From Flaccisagitta enflata (Eukaryota > Chaetognatha > Sagittoidea > Aphragmophora), in the NCBI GenBank assembly GCA_965153355.1, contig OZ231127.1, positions 34,348,001 through 34,412,000 on the forward strand: a stretch of 64,000 bases of DNA, given 5' to 3'. Position numbers and translations under genes: made by a program. This document shows, one piece after another, positions 12,066 to 24,372 of the stretch. The notes under the pieces are model-generated. The model ran no database searches. It was not told the DNA's origin and was given only the letters and a program-made list of their open reading frames with translations. Position 1 is the stretch's first letter, and each line of letters starts with the position of its first letter.

Positions 12066-12206
12066 CATGGTTAGACAGTGAAAAGGGTCGCTGCCGTGAC
12101 GAAAGGTGTAATGGAATAATGAGCTTTTCTCAAGGTTGAGGAGATGAGGGAAGGGCTAGATCGGAACCCGGAAGGTTATGATTAACTAAGAGAAAATGAA
12201 GGCTTT

Positions 12207-12299
12207 TTGTCGCGTGCACGCGACTCTACAATCCTCAAATTCGGTCGGTCGGAATGTTGGCGGGTCATTCTGCCGATTTATAAGTCTGTAACAATTTGC
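12207..12299 (-). mobile_element. 3' fragment of a modular element
   Basis: It reads TTTTTGTCGCGTGCACGCGACTCTAC-like tail, then a short GGTCGGTCGG array, and stops. It abuts the next copy. Confidence 0.55.
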
Positions 12300-12605
12300 T
12301 TTTTAGTCGCATGCACGCAACTCTACAACCCGTTTTGTCCGTCTGTTGGTTGGTTGGTTGGTTGGTCGGTCACACTTTACTTTTTTTTATGATTTTATTT
12401 CTTTGACCTCACTGCTCCTGCCCAAATGGTCTGGTGACCTCAAATATGGCCCCTGCCTACCCGCACGCGACTTCGGTAGCCGTGTATCCGGCCTTGTTCG
12501 GATTATACCGGCGGTTTTTGCATCACTGCCCCTGCTCAAATACTCGATTAACTGTGCCCCTGCCCTCTGCACACGACTTTGTTAGCCGTGTATACGGCCC
12601 TGTTT
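12300..12605 (-). mobile_element. Modular element with two tandem heads
   Basis: In minus orientation the tail hairpin is at 12300-12335, followed by a GGTTGGTTGGTCGG array. A head ends GGCCTTGTT near 12497. A second head, with the motif AGTCGTGTGC and end GGCCCTGTTT, finishes at 12605. Two heads with one tail suggest repeated end capture or nested insertion. Confidence 0.65.
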
Positions 12606-12860
12606 AGCTAATGGGTAGGAAATTTTCATGTTATCAGTGAAGAGATGAGGATGTAAAAGTGAAGCAGAGAGATCGATTATCACATCTGAAGGTGATAAGA
12701 TGAATATAAATAGCTCGAGGAACGAGCAAAAAAGAAAAAAAAACGTCATTCTATGAAGATGACAAATTCAAAATGTGAGGCTTTACCCTTGGCAAAAAGA
12801 AAGAAAGAAATGGAGAAAAAGGGACAAGGATGACAAGATTGAATCGAAACAGAAAAAAAA

Positions 12861-12862
<2 letters not shown>

Positions 12863-12953
<91 letters not shown>

Positions 12954-12975
12954 GGACAGACACAGACAGACAGAC

Positions 12976-13006
<31 letters not shown>

Positions 13007-13010
13007 ACGA

Positions 13011-13069
<59 letters not shown>

Positions 13070-13150
13070 GAAGAAAGAAAGAAAAAAAAGAAAGAAAGAG
13101 GAAGAAAGAAAGAAAAAAAAGGAAGAAAGAAAGGAAGAACGAAAAAATAG
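12863..13150. repeat. (GA)n then (GAAA)n compound microsatellite
   Basis: About 90 bp of GA followed by GACAGACA and about 170 bp of GAAA-type tetramers. Confidence 0.95.
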
Positions 13151-13164
13151 CAGCCCGAAGGCAG

Positions 13165-13662
13165 TATATGGTAAGCGATACCCGTGCCCTGCTTGTGTGG
13201 TTTGTTGGTTTAGTTGAGGGGGAAGCAGGGCAGTGGCCCCAAAGGAGACAAAGTCCTATACAACACAGGGGGAATCTGTCCGTCTGTCTGTGTATACATA
13301 GGCTCGGGGACTTTGAGGCCAAAATGTGGGTCATGGAGCAGAATGCAGGTACAAGAGGCCAAGATCTGCATCCCTAAGGCCAAGATGAGGGTCCCCAAAG
13401 CCAGAATCTTGGTATCAGAAGTCAGAATCTAGGTTCAAGAGGCCAAAATGATGGACCTCACACCATAATTAGGGTTTCCTAGCTAGATTTGGGCCATATT
13501 GATTGGATTTGGGCCATATTGCTCAAAATTCGGCTGTGAGGCAAAAATTTGTTCAGAGTGGGCCACAAAGGAAACAAAGCCCTAAGGATAAGGCTGGGGG
13601 AATTGTGTACGTATGTACGTACAATGTACGGTCAGATTCCCCCTTCGGGTCCGCTGCCCAAA
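13165..13662. mobile_element. TIR-type internal module (type B), free-standing
   Basis: It begins with the recurrent segment GGTAAGCGATACCCGTGCCC. The left inverted end is GGGCAGTGGCCCCAAAGG (about 13228) and the right end CCTTCGGGTCCGCTGCCC (about 13645). Between them is a degenerate GAGGCCAAAATGNGGGTC-like array with a roughly 21-bp period. Confidence 0.6.
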
Positions 13663-14705
13663 AAAAAAAAAAAGAGTGAACACTAGAGAGAAAGTTCGTG
13701 TGACACGTTCCCTCCTTTCCTTTTAAAGGACTTCATGACAATCCTGATGGGGTTACCTTACAGGCACTCAAATCTTAAGAGGGGTCAACGCTTACATCAG
13801 TTTTTTTGTCTTGAGACGAATACTTGTTATGACGTTCAGGGACCATTTTTAGTCAATTTGGCGTGTTTTCCTTATTAATGAAGCTATTTCTATGATTGTA
13901 AATGGCTTATCGATTACTGTAATGTTTGTTTTAGACCAGTCAAACCCAACTCCTGCGGACAAATAAGGAGAAAATCTGTCAAATTCCAGGCCTTCAACAT
14001 CTTTAACAGCGGTTGGGTAAGCGGGGGCAGGGATGCAAAAGCAGTAGCTAATTCTTTGAATGAGGAGTGTCAATGATGGGATAAAACTGCTTGTACAGAC
14101 CAGAAAGTTTCCAAAATGCATAAGGTGACCGACTAACTAACCTACGAACCAACGAACCAACTTAGCAACTAACCAACCAACTAATCAACTAACCAACGAA
14201 TCGACGGATTGACAAGTCCACAAAACGACGGACGCACCATGCCACCGTCATTCATAACGATATTTAAAGTGGCGTCACTCGATTGAAATAGAAAGAGCTC
14301 AAACCTCAAGGGGTTTTTTCCCTTCATGAATGAGCTCACGAGTCGAATTCCGTTTCCATCACTTTTCCTATAATGAGGTCTTTATTCAGAATAATTGCCT
14401 TTCATTCGATTCCCACTGCTCAGACTTCAATCACTTCATAAACTGGACTTAAAGAATAAAGAAGAAAAAGAAAAAAACAGGCCTGTATATAATTGAGTTC
14501 CCCCCCCCCCGGCGGAGGGGGGGATGCATCGACTAAGACAATATAAGCTTCACCTAAGCAACGAGTGTTCTGAGAATTCTCCTATGATATACACCCCTGA
14601 AAAAAACGCCCGCAGTCAACGGCGAAATGTCTGGTTGTTGATAACGATGTTGATCAGTCCGTCGCCCTGCCTGGCAAACAATCATTTTCTTTTTCAGGTG
14701 TAAAA
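13663..14705. other. No gene; degenerate tetramer array
   Basis: A CTAACCAACCAACTAATCAA-like tetramer tract occupies about 14125-14235. A fragment resembling the modular head (TGGGTAAGCGGGGGCAGGG) lies near 14015. A C-run and G-run sit at 14500-14523. Confidence 0.4.
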
Positions 14706-14713
14706 AGAGAGAG

Positions 14714-14792
<79 letters not shown>
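14706..14792. repeat. (GA)n microsatellite
   Basis: About 87 bp with one C interruption near its start. Confidence 0.95.
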
Positions 14793-14794
<2 letters not shown>

Positions 14795-14899
14795 TGTAGC
14801 AGCACTCCTTCGGCAACAAACGATTGTGATTAGGCCTTTTTATCGAATTGAAAATTCGACTATGACAGTATGTACCGGATCACACCCGTCAGTTTGGCG

Positions 14900-15005
14900 A
14901 ATATATTTCTATGAAAAGTGGAACAATATCCCTCACTATACCCAAACTAAGAAATATGGAATAGGGTCTTGCGATCCTTCACTGACTAGGACTGACTATG
15001 GACTA
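14900..15005. repeat. Dispersed repeat shared with 33205-33280
   Basis: GTGGAACAATATCCCTCACT and the following roughly 60 bp recur with few changes near 33207. Both copies continue to CCTTCACTGACTAG or CCTTCCTGACTAG. No ends or coding potential were resolved. Confidence 0.6.
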
Positions 15006-15197
15006 TTTGGTACCTTGAAATGACTGACCAACCAATTCGTTAGCCGAAACAATTACTGGAAAAACCTGAAAAGAGCGAGACGACGGAGTGAGAATATAAA
15101 TGTTGCTATGAACCGAAGCTTAGAAACAGTTTAAGGATGGTGACCATCTGATGTCTCGCCTAATGGACTCGGCTATCGAGTAAAGAAAGTCGACTCA

Positions 15198-15502
<305 letters not shown>

Positions 15503-15666
15503 ACAGGCAGGGAGAGAGAAGGAGAGACAGAAATCGAGACACAGATAGAAGGAGGTCAGAGATACAGACAGACGGACAGAAACAATGAGATAAACAGAGA
15601 AAGAGACAGAAACTCCGAATAGGACCGGTGAAACCAGCAGTATTCAGCATCTATAAATTCGATTGA

Positions 15667-15797
<131 letters not shown>

Positions 15798-16004
15798 AAA
15801 AGTAGGATATCGTGTTCAAGAAGCGAGCAAAAGTTTTGAAAGTCTGATTTAATCTTTCCACTTGGAGGATTCGGTGGCGAATCTCACACGCGCGCAGAAA
15901 CCAGACTCAACTCACATTCACAAACCACAACTGAGAAAGGGAATGAGGGGAAATGGATAGCGAGATGACAAACCAAGTTGAAGCGCCAAAAACTGATGAC
16001 ACTT

Positions 16005-16335
<331 letters not shown>

Positions 16336-16386
16336 ATCTTGAGTCAGCGTTATCGTCTCAAACTCAGTCATCACCCGTATTTGACA

Positions 16387-17015
16387 CACCCGTTCGGTCA
16401 TTGCCATGGTGTTGCTCTCATAATATACAGCTCCATCAAAGTGACATTTGACGTGCTATCATTATTATAGTATGATACTCGATCACTTAGCAAGAAAAAA
16501 GTGAAAGGAACAAATGACGCGGGGTAACTATATCGTTGCGGACGGGTGGGCAGAGGCGCAACACCCGCATCCCCATACACACATTCCCCCACCTATCACA
16601 CGCTCGGACACACAGACAAACACAACCTCACTATCTATAATGCGCGTTTTTACACTTTTTCAATCTGCCCCCTCAGGCCTGAAATCTGCCCTCTCAGGCC
16701 TGAAATCTGTCCTCTCAGGTCTCAAATCTGCTCCCACAGATTCAAAGCCTGAGTGGGCAGATTTCAGTCTTGAGAGGGTAGATTTCAGGCCTGAGGGGGC
16801 AGATTTCAGGCCTGAGAGGACCTGGGGGGAATGAACTGACAGTCAGACGAACGGATGGCCGGAAGGGACGGAATGACGAACAAAAGTCCCCTGTGTTCTA
16901 CAGGACTTCGCCCCCTTCGGGGCCGCTGCCCTGCTTCCTCTCACTCCAATTCACAATCATGCAAAGCAGGGTATCGCTGACCACATATTGCCCTTGGACG
17001 ACCTAGTTAGACCCA
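16387..17015 (+). mobile_element. Type C head fused to a type B module, inside a duplicated segment
   Basis: 16387-16512 is paralogous to 21913-22020. The type C start GACGCGGGGTAAC and head motif GTTGCGGACG follow from about 16514. The body then switches to a CAGGCCTGAAATCTG array in inverted halves around 16740. It ends in the type B right end (CTACAGGACTTCG, GGGGCCGCTGCCC) and the recurrent segment with GGGTATCGCTGACCACATA. Confidence 0.6.
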
Positions 17016-17026
17016 TTATGCGTTGA

Positions 17027-17138
<112 letters not shown>

Positions 17139-17139
17139 A

Positions 17140-18126
17140 CAGTGCGGCTCAAAAAAAAGTTTTAGGTCTTTTACATGTTATATTGCAGGTTTTTATTGAT
17201 AAACCTTAAAAAAATCCATGATAGAATTAAAGAGTTTTAAAAAATGAAGCATATGCCGCCAAGCACAATTATGTCGGTCAAACGGTTTGAAAGTAACAGA
17301 AGTTTGAAGTTGATGTCCCAAAAATCTGTTGGGAAAAAAGCTAACTTTGGCAACAAAAAAAATCGAACTGCTTGTTTGTCAGTGTTTCACATCCAAGCAA
17401 TGAGTAAAACATAGCAAGACATAGCATGACCATTTTGAAGCTCTGCGAAAGACCTTTCAAACGAGACCTTGCTGGATGTTCTAGCTCTATTGGTTTAGAA
17501 ATGGCGTTAGGATGGAGACAGGTGGTAAATAGCTTGGAAATCTACAATGTGATTTTCATGGCTTATCTTTATTCTAATATAAAAGTTAAACGCATTGAGA
17601 TTTTCTTGGCGCCATTTTGATGAAAATTTGAAGTTCTTCAATTTGCTCATGGATAAAGAGTAGCTAAGATAATCTTGAGCTGCATCATTATCAAAAATAG
17701 AAAGACTAAAATTGTTCATTAGAAAAACATAAAATGAGCACTTTTTTCAATCAGTGATTTTTTTCTTCAAACCTTTGCCATTTCTAAACGAATAAAGCTA
17801 CAGTGACCAGCATCATCCCATTTGGAAGATTTTTCGCAGAGCTTTCAAATGGTCATGGATTTTTTATGGTTCTGGCCCACAGTTAAGCAGTTTAGTGCTC
17901 GCTTTTGATGGACTTTAAGGCATTGAGGTGATGAAACCTCAAAAACACCCTTGCAACTTGTTTTTTTTTTACTGCGCCATTTTTCACTTTCTAGTCAAAC
18001 TGTAAAGGTTCATTCAAGTATTGTAGTCTAAATTATAAATGATAAAGAAAAAATAGTTAAAAGGTTATGTCTTTTGCTATAAAATAGGATTTAATACTAC
18101 CTAAAACTTTTTTTTGAGCCGCACTG
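17140..18126. mobile_element. Tc1/mariner-like MITE, 987 bp, TA target duplication
   Basis: It starts CAGTGCGGCTCAAAA and ends TTTTGAGCCGCACTG, with about 28 bp of near-perfect TIR. TA flanks it at 17138-17139 and 18127-18128. CAGT-starting TIRs with a TA duplication are typical of Tc1/mariner. An internal inverted pair at about 17427-17505 and 17778-17870 (GACCATTTTGAAGCTCTGCG with CGCAGAGCTTTCAAATGGTC) is shared with the 7428-8029 element. No transposase is present. Confidence 0.9.
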
Positions 18127-18128
18127 TA

Positions 18129-19014
18129 CTCTAGGAAGTAAAATGATTACATGGGTTAATGAAAAGATGTCTTCCTCCGATTTTTTTTTACCTTGGTCAT
18201 CACACAAATTAAATCAAGCTCCAAACGATGGTTCCCGTCAACCAAATTGCTTGAAATCCTGAATAAAATTTTTTTCAACAAACCTCCATGTTGGGTAAGG
18301 TAGACTGCACATAACTCGCCGTCTGTCCCTCTGTTAGTTGGTCGATCGGGCGATCGGTCGTTCTGTCTGTTTGTTCGTCTGTAATCTGTGATGTGTGCAA
18401 CAATTCATCCTATATAAAACTCATACAATTATCCAATAAGGAACATTAAACTTTAAAGAAAATCTGAAAAAATACGGACATTTGTATAGTGTAATCTTCC
18501 ATTACATACCTAAAACATGGTTTTTTGAAACGCTATCAAAAATCCTCAGGTATATACTTTTTACTAAATGTGTCATATTTCTTCTATTTAAAACAAAATT
18601 TTAAGTGTATTTTAGAAAAATATATAAAACATTTTAGGGGAAGGGTATAGTTAAAGCTGTCTTCTGGCATTGATCGGGACCATCAACTCAGCCCAATTTT
18701 GGTTAAAATTACCTAATTGAAAAACAGGAACCAGGGTGTCCATATCCCCAGCTGAGCCCCTTAATCCTAATTAGGGGGGTGGGAGAAAGTTGAATTTTTA
18801 CTAAAATTGGTTGGGGTTATAAATACTTCTTAGTGATTAAAGGGAAAAAGCCTTCATCTTCAGAGAAGATATATCATGGGATGATAGGTCACCATGAGGG
18901 GTAAAAAGGTTTTGTACATGTCCATAAAAATTATAAAAATTGATATAATTAATAAAAATTGATATGGTAACAAACCATTCAGCTTCTGGTCATCAGTTGG
19001 TGTCCTGTACCCAA
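18129..19014. other. AT-rich sequence, one decayed array
   Basis: A GTCCCTCTGTTAGTTGGTCG-like decayed tetramer tract at about 18315-18385 looks like a minus-oriented modular-element remnant. Nothing else was recognised. Confidence 0.4.
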
Positions 19015-19230
19015 AACAAGGCCGGATACACGGCTACCCCAGTCGCGTGCGGGTGGGCAGGAGCAGTGCTGGAGAAGGTCACTAGGGCATCTGGGCAGGA
19101 GCCGTATGCTCAAAAAGCTCAAAAACGCCAAAAAAGTAAAAAGGGGACCGACGGACCGACCAACCGACGGACCGACCGACCGACGGACCGACATAGCGGG
19201 GTGTAGAGTCGCGTAGCACGCGACTAAAAA
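19015..19230 (+). mobile_element. Modular element, type A (head AGTCGCGTGC, tail GCACGCGACT)
   Basis: A clean 216-bp copy. Order: AACAAGGCCGGATACACGGC, head motif AGTCGCGTGCGGG, GTGGGCAGGAGCAGTG, GGTCACTAGGGCAT, GCTCAAAAACGCCAAAAAAG, a GGACCGACGGACC array, GCGGGGTGTAGAG, hairpin, CTAAAAA. No flanking duplication is obvious. Confidence 0.85.
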
Positions 19231-19488
19231 GGGTTTCGCCCCATATATACATATATATTCAAAAATACATATGTATATATTCACCAAGACCCAAGTACAG
19301 GTGGGGCACACCTTGAAGGTGTCCTCCACTGCATGGTTTGTAGAATATAGAAATCATCAGGAACACGCCATGACATCAAAAGGAATATCATGTGTTTTCC
19401 CAATTATTTTCAAAATTCTTTATTATAGGAAAAATTTTTTTAAAAAAATATATTAGGAATTATAATTAAATCTATAGTAAAACCTAGG

Positions 19489-19713
19489 TGTTTGGCTATG
19501 GTCTGCGACAAGTGGGTCAAAAGATTCTCATAGCCTCCCACCAATACTGTTCCCTGAAAAATATTAAAAAATATAATAGAGAAATGTTAGAAAATAATAA
19601 AAGAATTTATTGAGGGGCATTATATACAACGCCTTCCTCCCCTGATATTTAAAGATGGTGTTTGGCTATGGTCTGCGACAAGTGGGTCAAAAAGATTCTC
19701 ATAGCCTCCCACC
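19489..19713. repeat. Two direct copies of a roughly 55-bp word
   Basis: GGTGTTTGGCTATGGTCTGC and the rest of the unit occur at about 19489-19545 and 19660-19713. They lie just 3' of the reverse-transcriptase fragment in its minus orientation, so they may be 3' UTR repeats of that element. Confidence 0.6.
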
Positions 19714-19723
19714 CAAAAATTTT

Positions 19724-20123
19724 TTAATCAAAAATATTTTTGATAAAGTCATCTGTACTAGGAATATTATAATTTATTAGTATTTCATGTTTTTCTTTAA
19801 AAAATCTAGATGTTAGTCTTTTTAAATCAATAATTTTGTAGCCTTGGGTCTTAAGTTTGTCCACCAAAGATTTGCTTCTGATTAATAAATCCGCATATCT
19901 TGATGATAATCTAGCAAATCTTATTAATTGGCTATAAAAAACTCCCAAGGCCGATTTTTTTGGTATACAGCTGTCTATGAATGGAAAATTAACAATATCA
20001 AAAGAAAAATCATCACGTTTATCATAGACAGAAAAATTAAGTATAGAATTTTCTGATTTAATTTTTAAATCTAAGTATGTTACCTCAAGAGTATTGTTAG
20101 ATTCTAATTTAATTTCTAGGTCT
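19724..20123 (-). pseudogene. Reverse-transcriptase C-terminal fragment
   Basis: The minus strand encodes about 130 residues, ending at a stop at 19724. It contains VTYLDLKIK, YDKRDDFSFDIVNFPF, IPKKSALGVFYSQLIRFAR and a KLKTQGYKIIDLKRL helix. I recognise this series (YLDL, lYDKRDDF, NFPF, SQLIRFAR, L..qGY) from the C-terminal end of animal retroelement reverse transcriptases, possibly Penelope-like; I cannot settle the clade. The catalytic YxDD region is absent: the frame is lost near 20123 where a modular element begins. It is a 5'-truncated, dead copy. Confidence 0.6.
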
Positions 20124-20159
20124 CGAGTAACACTGCTTTTTCGGCGTTAGAGACGGTTT

Positions 20160-20466
20160 TTTTTTATCACTGGCCTTGCCCAAATGTTATTATTTGCCTA
20201 TATCATCACTGCCCCTGTCCATCCGAATACGACTTGGTGAGCCGTGTGTGTGGCATCTGTTCTTTTTAGTAGCGGACACGCAACTCTATAAGAGCTTTTG
20301 TCCGTCCGTCGGTCCGTTGGTCCATCCGTTGGTCCATGGACATGAGTCAAAGAGCGAAATTGATTGTTTTAGAAGGTTTTTGTGTATGTGTGTGGGGCAT
20401 GGGGTGTGGATGGGGGTTGGATGCCCCTGCCCGCCCGTCCACAACGATATTGTAACCCCGGGTCAC
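20160..20466 (-). mobile_element. Modular element pieces, minus orientation
   Basis: 20160-20262 is a type A head (AGTCGTATTCGGATGG on its own strand). 20271-20466 is a type C unit with tail hairpin, GTCCGTCGGTCC array and the end CCCGGGTCACTT. The head motif of the C unit (GTTGTGGACG) and its tail match imperfectly. Confidence 0.55.
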
Positions 20467-20692
20467 TTGTTCTTTCTCTCTCTTTTGTGTATCTTCTTTG
20501 TGTCTCCCCGCGACGATGAGAATAGAAAAGAAAGGATGACAGCTGCGGTCAGTCGCGGTCGTTGCGACGTGATTAGCTTGAGCTCGCGCTTGTGGCACTT
20601 GATCGCCTGGGGGGGAAGAAGCGCTCAAGCCGTGCCTCACAAAATTCTTCTTTCTTTTCTTTTCCATTTCTTTTTTAGTTCTTCTTTATATT
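20467..20692. other. No recognisable feature
   Basis: Unique-looking sequence between a modular element and the TTC tract. No support for a gene. Confidence 0.35.
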
Positions 20693-20863
20693 TTTCTTCA
20701 TCTTCTTTCTCTTTTTCCTCTTCTTCTTCTCCTTCTTCCTGCTCTTCTTCTTCTTCTTCTTCTTCTTCTTCTTCTTCTTCTTCTTCTTCTTCTTCTTCTT
20801 CTTCTTCTTCTTCTTCTTCTTCTTCTTCTTCTTCTTCTTCTTCTTCTTCTTCTTCTTCTTCTT
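20693..20863. repeat. (TTC)n microsatellite
   Basis: About 170 bp. The poly-Ser, poly-Glu and poly-Arg frames across it are artefacts. Confidence 0.95.
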
Positions 20864-21388
20864 CCTTGACTGGCGAACAACCGAGTTTCAAGTCGCCACA
20901 TGAAATCCCCAAATCCTCTGTAATAGAAGATGCTCTCAGCCGGAAAGACAAATTGAATTTCGGAGGATTTTGAGCTTGGCTTGTGTTTGTATTATCTTGT
21001 CTTTCTTGGCGACCGTCATTTCCAAAGCAATTCTAAAACTCATGCGATGAAAAAAACACACAACATATTCAATTATTAAGATGAAGCCACAATGTCATCA
21101 TATCTGCACAGTGTGCACCAAGACATTTTGTCACTTCAGCGTCACCACGACATTAGGGCAACATGAAAGGGAGCGAGCTTTTTGAAAATCGAGCATGGTT
21201 TTACTCCTTCAACTCCTAAATAACCTCAATCAGCTATTACACTTAAGTTTAAAGACCGACGACCGTTGTCCGTTTTTCACCACCAACAACTGTGTTACTG
21301 CTCGTAACGTTTTCGTGTGTGTCGTGTCTCATCAATGTTAAATTGCGAAATGTATCGATAATTCAAGTTTAAATTTATTCAATGTATC

Positions 21389-21452
21389 AATTTTGGTGGG
21401 CCCTGGTCACTTTAGACAGGACTGTCTAAAGTGACCAGGGCCCACCAAAATT
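21389..21452. repeat. Near-perfect 64-bp palindrome
   Basis: The 31-bp arm at 21389-21419 (starting AATTTTGGTGGGCCC) is exactly reverse-complemented at 21422-21452, with a 2-nt GA centre. The right side continues into sequence with repeated GCCTACAA words (21460-21780). Confidence 0.95.
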
Positions 21453-21912
21453 TTCAGCTGCCTACAAGCTAGATTTTCTTACCAGCTCTTGCCTACAAAA
21501 TATTTTGAAAAATCTGCATGAACAGATATCCAAAACATATTGAAAAATAGTGCAAAAGACAACTTTTTATAGTAACATGATGATAAGCTGTTTCGATTTA
21601 TCATTGCATATAGATAGTACGATATGGCAAATTAAATGAAGGCATTTTTAGACCTTTCTAAGAATTTTGATATTTTTTGACGCAAATCTTTAAAAAACTT
21701 TGGGTTTTTCTTTATTTTCTTTATCTTTTCATTTTTTTTTAGGGTCTCCTTGCCTACAAAACCTGTTAGCTGCCTACAAGCAATGCTTGCGTGCTTGGGC
21801 ACCTAGTCGTACCCGGAATTTTCAGGACCATAGTATCATGACATCAATGATTCTAGCTTTATGGCAAAAGGGTCTTTTTTTCATAAGGCGATGATAAGCG
21901 CGAATTTCCATT
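21453..21912. other. AT-rich sequence with repeated GCCTACAA words
   Basis: GCTGCCTACAAGC occurs near 21457 and again near 21768, and GCCTACAAAA near 21491 and 21752. This suggests an inactive repeat body. No coding sequence. Confidence 0.4.
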
Positions 21913-22224
21913 ACCGTTCGGTCATTGCCATGGTTTTGTTCTCATATCATAGCCCCATCAAAGTGATATTTGACGTGCTATGATACTCGATCACTTCGCA
22001 AGAAAAAAAGTGAAAGGAATTAAGTGACGCGGGGTCACTATATCGTTGCGGACGAGTGGGCAGAGGCGCAACACCCGCATCCCCATACACACACTCCCCC
22101 ACCCAACACACGCTCGGACACACAGACAAACACAACCGCAGTATCTCTAATGCGCGTTTTCACACTTTTCAACTCGATCACCACGGACCAACGGACGGAC
22201 GGACAAAGTGTGTCCACAACTAAA
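21913..22224 (+). mobile_element. Type C modular element in a segment paralogous to 16387-16640
   Basis: The upstream 105 bp (CGGTCATTGCCATGG to AAGTGAAAGGAA) and the first 130 bp of the type C unit match the 16.4-kb copy. The type C unit starts at about 22022, has head GTTGCGGACG, a short GGACGGACGGAC array, and ends GTCCACAACTAA without the full hairpin. Confidence 0.65.
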
Positions 22225-22502
22225 CAAGGCCGGATACACGGCAACCCAAGTCGCGTGCAGGTGGGCAGGGGCAGTGATGGAGAAGGTCACTGGGGCATTT
22301 GGGCATTTGGGCAGGAGCAGTGAGCTCAAAACGCTCAAAAACACCAAAAAAGTAAAATGGGGATGGACGGACGGACGGACGGACAGACGGACGGACAGAC
22401 GGACGTACAGACGGACGGACGGACGGACAGACGGACGGACAGACGGACGGACGGACGAACAAACAAAGCAGTGTGTAGAGTCGCGTATCACGCGACTAAA
22501 AA
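22223..22502 (+). mobile_element. Modular element, type A (head AGTCGCGTGC, tail TCACGCGACT)
   Basis: It shares its first bases with the TAAA end of the preceding type C unit. It contains an unusually long GGACGGACGGACAGACGGAC array (about 22362-22460), then GTGTAGAG, the hairpin and CTAAAAA. Confidence 0.8.
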
Positions 22503-22710
22503 GAGAGGATTGAGGAAAAGATACATAGAAAGTCAGCAATGTCCTCCCTTATTATCCATTGAGGCAAATGTCAACGCTCTTTGTGGTACTAACATGGAAA
22601 GGAAGTGATTTAATCCCGACTATTTTATATCGACATTAAACCTTTGCCTTTGGCTTTGTTATGTTTTGTCGCGGGGATGTTTTTCCACATCATAAACCTG
22701 ACTGCCGTCG

Positions 22711-22711
22711 C

Positions 22712-22795
<84 letters not shown>

Positions 22796-22822
22796 TGCGT
22801 GTGTGTACGTGCGTGTGTGTGT
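22711..22822. repeat. (GT)n microsatellite
   Basis: About 80 bp pure, then GTACGTGCGTGT variants and a G run up to about 22847. Confidence 0.95.
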
Positions 22823-22851
22823 TGAGTGTGTGTATGGGGGGGGGGGAGATG

Positions 22852-23108
22852 TATGTTATGTTTCCGCTAACAATCACGATTGCAAGTTGGCATGTACCGA
22901 AAGAATTTATTCAGAGGTCAATGACATCCTCTGCAATGAGAGCAAACACTCTGAACTGTGCCTCAAGGGATATAAGTCACGTTACATGCGTATAACATCG
23001 TGTTATACAAATGAGAATATAGAGCTTGTGTATTTCAAGTCAGGCGATTGTAAAAAAGGTTTCGAGCAGAAAATGGATTTGCGCCAAAATCCTTTTAGTC
23101 ACGATTGA
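22852..23108 (+). CDS. Possible terminal exon of a cysteine-rich protein (unrecognised)
   Basis: About 80 codons are open and end in TGA at 23106-23108. The inferred peptide has seven cysteines in a non-repetitive context (CYVSANNHDCKLAC, DILCNES, ELCLKGYKSRY, ITSCYTN, SGDCKKGF). It is unlike the low-complexity frames that dominate the region. The frame stays open leftward only through the GT repeat. A possible AG acceptor precedes ATGTATG near 22850, but with no good pyrimidine tract. No family recognised. It could be a chance frame; I keep it because of its cysteine spacing and ordinary composition. Confidence 0.25.
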
Positions 23109-23311
23109 GTGACTAATACAAATTTATGAGCCTTTTTTTCTCTTTCGAGAACGGCTTTGCTTTTTCAGATTAAAAAAAAAAGAACTGTCAATATTGTTGA
23201 AATGAATGACCTCTCCGCTATCGACACAGAAATGGAAACACACACTAACGAAGTCTCATTCAAACACACCTACACACGCACACGATCAAGCACACATGCA
23301 CGAACGCAAAA

Positions 23312-23504
<193 letters not shown>

Positions 23505-23685
23505 CATGAAAAAAGGGGTTTATAGCGATGAAAACGACTGCAGACAATGATCAAGAAGGAAAAGAGAGACATCTTTGCCATTTCCGAAAAACAACTTCAC
23601 CAGATGAAGTTGAAGATGGGAAAGAATGACGAGGCGGTAGCCATCGTTATCACTCCCATGGGGGCTGGTCTTGGTTTTGCCATCT

Positions 23686-23900
23686 AGTCGCGTGTATTTT
23701 ATGTCCGCGATTTTCGTCTCCGAGTTAGTTGTTAGTTGGTATGTTTATATGTGGTTTTGAACTTCTTGAAAACCTCCAAAAAAGATGGCGTTTCAGTCAC
23801 GCTTGTCTTTGGAATGGCTGCTACTAGTTTATTGTAGGACACAGCTTTTGCATCATTGCTCCTTCCCGCGCCCCTACACGCCTTCGGCTGGTGCTTACCA
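23686..23900 (-). mobile_element. Degenerate modular element
   Basis: TAGTCGCGTGTATTTTATGTCC resembles a decayed tail hairpin in minus orientation. GCATCATTGCTCCTTCCCGC near 23850 resembles the head segment. No intact array. Confidence 0.35.
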
Positions 23901-23927
23901 CAAATCGGGTCTGATTCTTCCCGTCAG

Positions 23928-24121
<194 letters not shown>

Positions 24122-24230
24122 TGTTTTCCTATATGTACATCATTGTAAGTTCTATGAGGGCTGATGACAAAGCCGTAGGCGCATCGTAATCCCTCCAGTG
24201 TAGTTTCTGTCTTCTCCTTTTTTCAACCCG

Positions 24231-24372
24231 TTTTTAGTCGCGGACACGCGACTCTAGAACTTGCCGTGTCGGTCGGTCGGAAAGAAAGTCGGTACGTCAC
24301 ATTTTTGAATTCGCACTACTGCTCCTGCCCAACCGTCCGCGACTGTATTGCCGTGTATCCGGCCTTGTTCTT
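24231..24372 (-). mobile_element. Modular element, type A variant (head AGTCGCGGAC, tail GTCCGCGACT)
   Basis: On the + strand it reads TTTTTAGTCGCGGACACGCG, a short GGTCGGTCGG array, a compact body and the end CCGTGTATCCGGCCTTGTT. The head motif, in + orientation GTCCGCGACT, pairs exactly with the tail. It is the same GGAC/GTCC subtype as 10004-10163, in opposite orientation. Confidence 0.8.

Noticed and set aside
14878-15023. Small frame at 14826-15023 as a gene
   Set aside because: It overlaps a dispersed repeat also present near 33.2 kb.
19015-19230. Calling the modular elements tRNA-derived SINEs
   Set aside because: No recognisable A-box/B-box pair in the head, and the 3' end is a hairpin plus a short A run rather than a long tail.
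19015-19230. Calling them canonical Helitrons
   Set aside because: The hairpin sits directly against CTAA with no spacer and the 5' end is not the usual TC. The asymmetric ends fit the Helentron branch better, and even that is unproven without an autonomous partner.
22362-22460. GGAC-type spaced repeat as a CRISPR-like array
   Set aside because: It is a simple tetramer array inside a mobile element in animal DNA, with no spacers.
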